NCBI RefSeq assembly: GCF_000717655.1
Contig: NZ_JNZY01000011.1
Coordinates: 124,001 to 188,000 of the forward strand
Length of the DNA: 64,000 bases
Direction: 5' to 3'
Source: Streptomyces katrae
GTDB lineage: Bacteria > Actinomycetota > Actinomycetes > Streptomycetales > Streptomycetaceae
Under the pieces are notes generated by a model that worked only from the letters and a program-made list of their open reading frames with translations, was not told where the DNA came from and did not search any database. Within the stretch, counting starts at the first letter, position 1. Every line of letters starts with the position of its first letter. Shown here piece by piece: positions 57,997 to 64,000 of this stretch. The position numbers and the translations under genes were made by a program.

Positions 57997-59307
57997 CTAG
58001 ACCTCGTCGCGCACGAGGGCCAGGAGGCGGTCGAGGACGCGGGGGCCGCCGGCGCGGAGGCCGTCGTGCTCGAACTCGTCCGTCACCCAGGTGCGCAGGC
58101 CCCGGATGGCCCGCGCGGTCTGCAGCGAGTGCGCGGTGTCCACGTACATGTCGTCGTGGTAGACCGCGGCGGCCACCGGCACCTCGTTGGCCGCCAGTCG
58201 GGCCGGGTCGTACAGGGGCTGCCAGCCGGTACGGGCGGCCAGCAGCTCGGCGGTCTCGCGCAGCGGGGCCAGCGCGGGGTCGGCGGTGAAGTGCCAGGGG
58301 TGGATGGTCTCGCCGGTGAAGAGCAGGGGCCCGTCGCCCGCGAGGGCCTTCTCGGCGTCGAAACCGGGCCGGCCCGCGCGGACCCGTTCGGCGGCCCAGG
58401 CGGTGGGCGCGGCCGGGTCCTGGGCGTAGATCGGCTCGTGGAGCAGGGCGTAGAGGGGGTGCCCGGCGAAGGAGAGCAGTCCGCGGACGCCTTCCAGGAA
58501 GGCTTCGGAGAGGGCGGGGCCCGACACGGTCGGGACGAAGGCGTCCTCGAGGAGGTGGTGCAGCTGGTGGCTGCCGTCGCCGGTGCCGAGCAGGATGCCG
58601 AGGGACCGGAAGGCCGTGGCGGTGAGGCGGTAGCCGCCGGGGAGTTCGGCCGGGCGTTGCAGAAGGTGGTCGGCGATGCGGCGGGCGCGCTCGACGTCCA
58701 TCGGGTAGCGGGCGTAGTGGGCCAGGTTCTTCCGCTCGATGCGGGGGTAGGCGGCCTCGTACACCTCGTCGGCGGTGGCGGTCAGGGACGGGAGACCGCC
58801 GGTGATCAGGGCGGCGGTCAGGCCCTCGGGGGCGGTGGAGAGGTAGTGGGTGGTGCAGAAGCCGCCGAAGCTCTGCCCGAGTACGGTCCAGGGCGCGCCG
58901 CCGGTGAGGCCGGGGCGGATGGCCTCGGCGTCGCGCACGATGGAGTCGGCGCGGAAGTGGGCGAGGTACTCCGCCTGCTGCTCGGGGGTGCCGCGCAGGG
59001 GCAGGGTCTGCCGGCTTGCGGGGGTGGAGCGGCCGGTGCCGCGCTGGTCGAGCAGGAGGACGCGGTACTCGGTGAGGGCCCGTTCCAGCCAGGCCTGCCG
59101 GCCGACGAAGCGGCGGGCGCCGAAGCCGGGGCCGCCCTCCAGGTAGAGCAGCCAGGGCAGGGTCTCCGGGTCCTTGCCGGTGGCGACGGCCTCGCGGGCG
59201 TACAGCTCGATGTGCTCGCCGTCCGGGCGGGCGTGGTCGAGCGGGACGGTGAAGCGGTGGTCGGTGAGGACGACACCGGGCTGGCGGTAACTGCGGTCGA
59301 CGGTCAC
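57997..59307 (-). CDS. Alpha/beta hydrolase, proline iminopeptidase-like
   Basis: A 436-residue cytoplasmic hydrolase. LEGGPGFGA forms the oxyanion region, LLDQRGTGRS follows, and the nucleophile Ser is in VLGQSFGGFCT. The late Asp and His lie in VYHDDMYVD and TDEFEHDGLRAGG. It resembles proline iminopeptidases that release N-terminal Pro. The gene starts 166 bp downstream of a terminator-like hairpin and is not part of an obvious operon. Confidence 0.9.
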   Translation of the reverse strand: MTVDRSYRQPGVVLTDHRFTVPLDHARPDGEHIELYAREAVATGKDPETLPWLLYLEGGPGFGARRFVGRQAWLERALTEYRVLLLDQRGTGRSTPASRQTLPLRGTPEQQAEYLAHFRADSIVRDAEAIRPGLTGGAPWTVLGQSFGGFCTTHYLSTAPEGLTAALITGGLPSLTATADEVYEAAYPRIERKNLAHYARYPMDVERARRIADHLLQRPAELPGGYRLTATAFRSLGILLGTGDGSHQLHHLLEDAFVPTVSGPALSEAFLEGVRGLLSFAGHPLYALLHEPIYAQDPAAPTAWAAERVRAGRPGFDAEKALAGDGPLLFTGETIHPWHFTADPALAPLRETAELLAARTGWQPLYDPARLAANEVPVAAAVYHDDMYVDTAHSLQTARAIRGLRTWVTDEFEHDGLRAGGPRVLDRLLALVRDEV

Positions 59308-59474
59308 GAACGGCCCCTGGGTGTGCGGCTGCTGCCCCGGGCGGATCGCGACCGGGTCACGGGTGTGGCGGCCCGGCCGAGTGTAGTACGGACCTCCGGG
59401 CCGCCCCGCACCTTACCGGCGGCTGCGCGGCCGTAGGCGCGGGGCCTTGCAAACCGCCCGACGGCGCGGGCGGG

Positions 59475-59508
59475 GCCCGGCCCCGGTGTGCGGACATCGG
59501 GGCCGGGC
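59475..59508 (-). terminator. Terminator-like hairpin
   Basis: GCCCGGCCCCG (59475-59485) and CGGGGCCGGGC (59498-59508) pair perfectly around 12 bases. It lies downstream of mscR and the inverted-repeat element and upstream of the hydrolase gene, so it would stop the mscR transcript. Confidence 0.7.
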
Positions 59509-59521
59509 CGGGCGGGTGCAG

Positions 59522-59744
59522 GGGGTGTCGTCGAAGTAGCGTCGTCCGCCCGTGAGGGCGGGGCCGGCGGGGTCTGGTACGGGTGATCGCAAGGCGGAGG
59601 TGGGGGTCCCCCCGCCGAAGGCAGGGGGAGGAGGCGACGCTCGCGTCGCCGACCGAAGACGACGCGGCGAGCACGCGTGCCGGGCCCCGCCGGCCCGGGG
59701 GAACCTCCCAGCGGTAGCCGGGGACGGGACTTTGACGACACCCC
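59522..59744. mobile_element. MITE-like inverted-repeat element next to mscR
   Basis: A 223-bp non-coding element with near-identical ends: GGGGTGTCGTCGAAGT at the left and the complement GGGGTGTCGTCAAAGT at the right (15 of 16 match). Inside are further complementary GC-rich arms (GGGCGGGGCCGGCGGGG near 59558 against the 59681-59700 region) and a GGCGACGC/GCGTCGCC hairpin. The right end merges with the mscR stop codon. It carries no transposase, so it may be a non-autonomous element. No clear target-site duplication is seen. Confidence 0.55.
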
Positions 59745-60829
59745 TAGAACTCGACCACCGAGCGGAGGACCTCGCCGCGCTCCATCCGGGCGAAGGCGGC
59801 TTCGACGCCGTCGAGCGGGATCGTCTCGGACACGAAGGCGTCGAGGTCGAGGCGGCCCTGGAGGTAGAGATCGATGAGGAGGGGGAAGTCGCGCTCGGGC
59901 AGGCAGTCCCCGTACCAGGAGGACTTGAGGGCGCCGCCGCGGCCGAAGACGTCGAGGAGCGGGAGTTCGAGCTTCATCTCCGGCGTCGGCACGCCGACCA
60001 GGACCACGGTCCCGGCCAGGTCGCGGGCGTAGAAGGCCTGCTGGTAGGTCTCGGGGCGGCCCACGGCGTCGATGACCACGTCCGCGCCGTTCCCGCCGGT
60101 GAGCCCCTGGATGGCCTTGACCACGTCCTCGGTACGGCCGTTGACGGTGTGGGTGGCTCCGAGGCCCCGCGCCCACTCCAGCTTCCGGTCGTCGAGGTCG
60201 ACGGCGATGATCCGGGCCGCGCCGGCGAGGCGGGCGCCGGCGACGGCCGCGTTCCCCACTCCCCCGCAGCCGATGACGGCGACGGAGTCGCCCCGTCCGA
60301 CGTTGCCGGTGTTCAGGGCGGCGCCGAGGCCGGCCATCACCCCGCAGCCGAGGAGTCCGGCGGCGGCCGGCGCGGCGGCCGGGTCCACCTTGGTGCACTG
60401 GCCGGCCGCGACCAGGGTCTTCTCGGCGAACGCGCCGATGCCGAGCGCCGGGGACAGCGGGGTGCCGTCCTCGAGGGTCATGGGCTGCGTGGCGTTGTGC
60501 GTGTTGAAGCAGTACCAGGGGCGGCCGCGCTTGCACGCGCGGCAGGTGCCGCAGACCGCACGCCAGTTGAGGATCACGAAGTCGCCGGGCGCGACGGAGG
60601 TGACGTCCGGACCGACGGATTCGACGATCCCGGCGGCCTCGTGGCCGAGCAGGAAGGGGAACTCGTCGTTGATGCCGCCCTCGCGGTAGTGGAGGTCGGT
60701 GTGGCAGACCCCGCAGGCCTGCACCTTGACCAGGGCCTCGCCGGGCCCGGGGTCGGGCACGAGGATCGTCGTCGTCTCCACCGGTGCGCCCTTGCTCCGG
60801 GCGATGACCCCTCGTACGCGATGCGTCAC
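59744..60829 (-). CDS. mscR: S-(hydroxymethyl)mycothiol dehydrogenase
   Basis: A 361-residue zinc MDR enzyme that oxidises the formaldehyde-mycothiol adduct. Catalytic zinc ligands are in [15 protein letters not shown] and LGHEAAG; structural zinc cysteines are in [15 protein letters not shown]; the NAD motif is [13 protein letters not shown]. The conserved MscR text starts VRGVIAR. The GTG at 60829 gives the family length; an ATG at 60865 adds 12 residues. Mycothiol is confined to actinobacteria, supporting the taxonomic call. Confidence 0.93.
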   Translation of the reverse strand: MTHRVRGVIARSKGAPVETTTILVPDPGPGEALVKVQACGVCHTDLHYREGGINDEFPFLLGHEAAGIVESVGPDVTSVAPGDFVILNWRAVCGTCRACKRGRPWYCFNTHNATQPMTLEDGTPLSPALGIGAFAEKTLVAAGQCTKVDPAAAPAAAGLLGCGVMAGLGAALNTGNVGRGDSVAVIGCGGVGNAAVAGARLAGAARIIAVDLDDRKLEWARGLGATHTVNGRTEDVVKAIQGLTGGNGADVVIDAVGRPETYQQAFYARDLAGTVVLVGVPTPEMKLELPLLDVFGRGGALKSSWYGDCLPERDFPLLIDLYLQGRLDLDAFVSETIPLDGVEAAFARMERGEVLRSVVEF

Positions 60830-60902
60830 GTCGTACCCCACTCTGATCGGATCTGTCTGGATCAACGAACGTACACGGACGCGGCGGCGGAGGGGAGTTG
60901 TG

Positions 60903-61871
60903 TCAAGCAGCGTGAGCCGGAGTGGCGAGTTCCGGTGGCACGGCGGCGCGAAGTGCCGCCCCGAAGGCGGCCACGGCCGGGTGGGCGGCGGCGCCGCTGC
61001 GGAAGGCGACCTTGGTGCGGCGCTCCATCAGGAGGCGCGTGAGGGAGACGGCCGGGTCGGCGGGCCCCATGACGCCGAGCTGCGGGACCACCGCGACGCC
61101 CTGGCCGGCCGCGACCAGGGCGAGCACGGTGGGGAACTCGTCGACCTGGTGGCGGATCCGCGGGGTGAAGCCGGCGGCCTGACAGGCCCGCAGGGCCATG
61201 GCGTGGCAGAGGGTGCCGGGGGTGGCGGTGATCCAGGGTGCGTCGGCGTGGGCCCGCAGCACGGAACCCTGGTCGGGGCCCTGACGGGGGATCCGGTCGG
61301 GGCGCCCGTCGCCTGGGGCGGCATCCTCCTCCGTCGTTCCCGTCGGGGCGGCCAGGTACATCGCCTCCCGGTACAGCGGTTCGGTGGCGAGCCCCGGCTC
61401 CTTCTGCGCGGGGACGAAGTCGTACTCGTGGATCAGGGCCACGTCCAGGTCCCCGGCGCGCAGCGCGTGCGCGACCGCCGCCGGGTCGGTTTCCGACACC
61501 ATCGGCTCCAGCCCCGGATGGCGCCGGGCCAGCGTGACCAGGGCGGCCGGGACGATGGCCCGGATGGCGGTCGGGAAGGCCCCGATGCGCAGGGCACCGG
61601 CCAGGCCGCTGCGCGCCTCGGCGAGTTCGGCGTCGGCCTCTTCGAGCCGCTCCAGCACGGCCTCGGCGTGCCGGACCAGGTTCTGCCCGGCGGGCGTGAG
61701 CCGGACCCGGCGGCCGGTGCGTTCGAGCAGCGGCAGGCCCGCCTCGCGTTCGAGGACGCCGAGTTGCTGGGACACCGCCGAAGGGCTGAAGGCCAGGGCC
61801 TCGGCCACGGCGGCGATGGTTCCGCGGCGGGCGAGTTCGCGCAGCAGGCGCAGGCGTCGTACGTCGAGCAT
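60903..61871 (-). CDS. LysR-family transcriptional regulator
   Basis: A 322-residue regulator. The N-terminal helix-turn-helix ([23 protein letters not shown]) is followed by a two-lobe sensor domain. A Gly/Asp-rich insertion ([19 protein letters not shown]) interrupts the middle. It is divergent from a DapA-family aldolase gene, and a TTAC-N7-GTAA element 10 bp before its start fits a LysR box. It probably controls the aldolase and itself. Confidence 0.92.
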   Translation of the reverse strand: MLDVRRLRLLRELARRGTIAAVAEALAFSPSAVSQQLGVLEREAGLPLLERTGRRVRLTPAGQNLVRHAEAVLERLEEADAELAEARSGLAGALRIGAFPTAIRAIVPAALVTLARRHPGLEPMVSETDPAAVAHALRAGDLDVALIHEYDFVPAQKEPGLATEPLYREAMYLAAPTGTTEEDAAPGDGRPDRIPRQGPDQGSVLRAHADAPWITATPGTLCHAMALRACQAAGFTPRIRHQVDEFPTVLALVAAGQGVAVVPQLGVMGPADPAVSLTRLLMERRTKVAFRSGAAAHPAVAAFGAALRAAVPPELATPAHAA

Positions 61872-61880
61872 CGGCTCAGC

Positions 61881-61895
61881 TTACGCTTCGGGTAA
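61881..61895. promoter_or_regulatory. LysR-type box TTAC-N7-GTAA
   Basis: An inverted repeat fitting T-N11-A in the 56-bp gap between the divergent LysR and aldolase genes, the usual position for an autoregulatory LysR site. Confidence 0.55.
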
Positions 61896-61927
61896 GAAAC
61901 GCGAACTGGATTTGATGCTCCGGGCAG

Positions 61928-62845
61928 ATGAAGCTCGTGGGCATGGCACAGGACCTCTCCCTCCACGGGATTCACGTACCGCTCGTCACCCCTTTCACGC
62001 ACGCCGGGGGCGTCGCCGCCGACGCCCTGGAGGCACTCGCCCACGCGGTGCTCGACGAGGGCGCCACCGGGATCGTCGCCCTCGGCACCACCGGCGAGCC
62101 CGCCGCCCTCGACGAGGCGGAGCGCGACCTCGTCACCGACGTCTGCGCCCGGGTCTGCCGGGAGCGCGGCGCGATGCTGACCGTGGGCGCCGGGGCGAGC
62201 GGCACCCGGGCCGCCGAGGCGGCGCTCGGCCGGCTGGCGAGGTGGCCCGAAGTGCGGGCGGCGCTGGTGACGGTGCCGTCGTTCGTGCGGCCCGCGGCGG
62301 CGGGGGTGCTGGCACATTTCACGCGACTGGCCGAGGTGAGCCCCGTACCGCTGGTCGTCTACCACATCCCGTACCGGACCGGGCAGCCGCTGGACGCGGC
62401 CGCGCTGCGGGCGCTCGGTGAGCTGCCCGGGGTGGCCGGGATGAAGTACGCGGGCGGCGGCATCGGCGAGGAGGCGGTGGTGCTGCTGGGAGGGCCGCCG
62501 GACGGGTTCTCGGTGCTGGCGGGCGACGACGTGTACCTGTCGCCGCTGCTGGCGCTGGGCGCGGCGGGCGGGATCCTGGCCTCGGCGCACGTGGCGACGG
62601 CCCGGTACGCGGAGCTGATGGCGGCCTGGCAGGCCGGTGACGTGCCGCGGGCGCGGGCCCTGGGCCACGGCCTGGCCCGGCTGTCGACGGCGCTCTTCGC
62701 CGAGCCCAATCCGGCGGTGGTCAAGGCGGTGCTCCACGCCCGGGGCCGGATCCCCACGCCCGACGTACGGCTCCCGCTGCTGCCGGCGGGCGAGGAGGCG
62801 GTCGCGGCGGCGCTGGCACGGCTGACGGAGCTGACGGAGCTCTAG
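61928..62845 (+). CDS. Dihydrodipicolinate synthase/N-acetylneuraminate lyase family aldolase
   Basis: A 305-residue class I aldolase. The carboxylate motif GTTGEP is near residue 58, the catalytic Tyr in VYHIPYRTGQP and the Schiff-base Lys in AGMKYAGGG. Because it lies behind a LysR gene and apart from lysine genes, it is more likely a catabolic aldolase or amino-acid-related lyase than the biosynthetic DapA. ATG at 61943 is an alternative start. Confidence 0.88.
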   Translation: MKLVGMAQDLSLHGIHVPLVTPFTHAGGVAADALEALAHAVLDEGATGIVALGTTGEPAALDEAERDLVTDVCARVCRERGAMLTVGAGASGTRAAEAALGRLARWPEVRAALVTVPSFVRPAAAGVLAHFTRLAEVSPVPLVVYHIPYRTGQPLDAAALRALGELPGVAGMKYAGGGIGEEAVVLLGGPPDGFSVLAGDDVYLSPLLALGAAGGILASAHVATARYAELMAAWQAGDVPRARALGHGLARLSTALFAEPNPAVVKAVLHARGRIPTPDVRLPLLPAGEEAVAAALARLTELTEL

Positions 62846-63237
62846 GAGCCCTCGGACCATGACGGGCATGCCGGGAACAGCCCGGCATGGGCGATTCACA
62901 AACAACGGGCGAGATGCCCGAATCACACGCGGCTATGGGCGACTTGTCCGTTTTCCCGGAAGGCTTCGGGAGCTCGTGATGTGAGTCACTCGAATAGGGA
63001 CAACATCATTTATCCGGAGGCGGCTATTCCCTTTTCCCGGAAAGGAATTTCACCATTCCCGGAAGGTGCCCCCAAGGTCATTTCCGACCCCGGCATGGGC
63101 AAGTCGATCACCCGGTGGAATTCAAGCCTTGTTCCGGCCCGGCAGGCTCGCTTACGGTCACGTCGTTCCCAGCGGGCAGCTTCCTAAACCGGTAGCCGCC
63201 AGGGATCCCCCGCACTCCGCACGTGAGGAATTCCGCC
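62846..63237. promoter_or_regulatory. Long leader with three TTCCCGGAA palindromes before the LysM gene
   Basis: No coding frame is seen in these 392 bp. Three copies of TTCCCGGAA (62953-62961, 63034-63042, 63056-63064) precede a stretch (about 63080-63225) rich in short complementary segments, including CAGCTTCCTAAACCGGTAGCCG near 63175. The tail only loosely resembles the c-di-AMP riboswitch ending (CAGCT..ACC.GGTAG), and the other conserved riboswitch elements are not evident. Confidence 0.35.
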
Positions 63238-64000
63238 ATGCCCGGACTCGGAAAGCACCGTCGGCCGAAGCAGCGCCCGATCGCCCGCAAGCTGGCCTTC
63301 GCCGGCACCGGCGGCGCCGCCCTCGCCCTGCCCCTGATCAGCGCGACCACGGCCGGGGCGACCGTGGCGCAGCCGGCTTCGGCGCCCGCCGCGACCACCC
63401 AGACGCTGCCCGCCGTCAAGCCGGCGGCGGAAAAGGCAGCGGCTCCGCTGACCTATTCGGTGACCGTCGGCGACACGCTTTCGAAGATCGCCGTCGAGCA
63501 TTCCGTGAACGGCGGCTGGCAGGCCCTCTACGAGGCCAACCGGAACGCCATCGGCAGCAACCCCTCGATCATTCGCCCCGGGCTCAAGCTGAGCCTCGGC
63601 GCGGCGGCGAAGGCGGCCGTCGCCAAGGCGACGGCGGCGAAGGCGACGACCGCAGCGGCGGCCAAGCCCGCCACCACGTACGCGAACAACCTCGACGGCT
63701 GGATCCGCCAGTCGCTGGACATCATGGCCCAGCACGGAATCCCCGGCAGCTACAACGGAATTCACCGCAACGTGATGCGGGAGTCCTCCGGCAACCCGCT
63801 GGCCATCAACAACTGGGACTCCAACGCCGCGGCCGGCATCCCCTCCAAGGGCCTGCTCCAGGTCATCGACCCGACCTTCCGGGCCTACCACGTGCCCGGC
63901 ACGTCCACCGACTCGTACGACCCGGTCGCCAACATCACGGCCGCCTGCAACTACGCGGCCGCCCGCTACGGCTCGATCGACAACGTCAACGGCCCGTACT
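63238..64000 (+). CDS. Secreted LysM / lytic transglycosylase, 3' truncated by the window
   Basis: At least 254 residues are visible. A signal segment (KLAFAGTGGAALALPL) ends near TAGA. A LysM peptidoglycan-binding domain follows at about 76-120 (YSVTVGDTLSKIAVEH, ANRNAIGSNPSIIRPG), then an Ala/Lys/Thr linker and a transglycosylase SLT-like domain with the catalytic Glu in NVMRESSGNPLAINN and PSKGLLQVIDPTFRAYH. It would remodel peptidoglycan, for example in germination or sporulation. ATG at 63238 follows GTGAGGAA. Confidence 0.9.
   Translation, partial: MPGLGKHRRPKQRPIARKLAFAGTGGAALALPLISATTAGATVAQPASAPAATTQTLPAVKPAAEKAAAPLTYSVTVGDTLSKIAVEHSVNGGWQALYEANRNAIGSNPSIIRPGLKLSLGAAAKAAVAKATAAKATTAAAAKPATTYANNLDGWIRQSLDIMAQHGIPGSYNGIHRNVMRESSGNPLAINNWDSNAAAGIPSKGLLQVIDPTFRAYHVPGTSTDSYDPVANITAACNYAAARYGSIDNVNGPY

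Noticed and set aside
59552..61042. Long plus-strand open frame across mscR
   Set aside because: It is a high-GC shadow of the mscR gene on the minus strand, with no ribosome site or recognisable domain.
63080..63225. Firm call of a ydaO (c-di-AMP) riboswitch before the LysM gene
   Set aside because: Only the CAGCT..ACCGGTAG-like tail fits; other conserved parts such as GGGGTGAATC are not found, so it is reported only as a leader of unknown type.
1..64000. CRISPR arrays, phage or biosynthetic megasynthases
   Set aside because: No regularly spaced repeats, integrase, capsid or large synthase modules are visible in the window.

Overview
The window is a high-GC actinobacterial chromosome segment, almost certainly from Streptomyces. 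Coding frames have nearly all G or C in the third codon position, and GTG/TTG starts and 4-bp stop/start overlaps are common. Marker genes agree: a short chaplin, two tyrosinase operons (melC and melD types), a mycothiol-dependent formaldehyde dehydrogenase (MscR), and a DasR-type dre site in a chitinase promoter. No CRISPR array, prophage, rRNA operon or biosynthetic megacluster is visible. The text is ordinary primary and secreted metabolism, with several decayed genes and one striking fusion protein.

Region 1-6.8 kb is a sugar-catabolic locus: an ABC permease fragment and a 2-hydroxyacid dehydrogenase converge on a TIM-barrel isomerase and a LacI repressor. Across a shared promoter carrying two GAAAGCGCTTTC operators lies an overlapping Gfo/Idh/MocA oxidoreductase - DUF993 aldolase-like - isomerase operon. 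Region 6.8-16.1 kb holds a secreted PL8 polysaccharide lyase, a Tat lipoprotein of the N,N-dimethylformamidase-like family, a VOC protein, a tRNA-Trp, an ankyrin remnant, a secreted DUF4352-like protein, a GH18 chitinase, a serpin and an aldo/keto reductase. Region 16.1-18.7 kb is a KDG kinase / KDPG aldolase operon divergent from an IclR regulator. It could process uronate products such as those a PL8 lyase releases (inference).

Region 18.9-23.5 kb has the most unusual gene, one polypeptide carrying an ECF-type sigma factor, a zinc-finger-like segment, pentapeptide-like repeats, membrane segments, a Pro/Ser linker and a CAP/SCP domain. A helicase with helicase-associated repeats and a small frameshifted gene follow. 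Region 23.7-32.4 kb contains glutamate decarboxylase, melC1-melC2, a DctS/DctR-like two-component pair divergent from a C4-dicarboxylate transporter, and a secreted subtilase with a P domain. Region 32.4-44.3 kb has a decayed alpha/beta hydrolase, a FhuF-like protein, a SIS protein, two MFS transporters, GNAT, a propeller protein, an acid phosphatase-like protein and two esterases.

Region 44.4-48.4 kb carries a small secreted protein, a chaplin, the second tyrosinase operon, a GNAT enzyme and a P450. Region 48.5-57.1 kb is rich in redox and acyl-CoA enzymes: an FAD monooxygenase, a quinone oxidoreductase plus two acyl-CoA dehydrogenases in one overlapping operon, an SDR and an enoyl-CoA hydratase. 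Region 57.2-64 kb ends with a PIG-L deacetylase, a proline-iminopeptidase-like hydrolase, a MITE-like inverted repeat, mscR, a LysR regulator divergent from a DapA-family aldolase, and a LysM/transglycosylase gene cut by the window edge behind a long leader.
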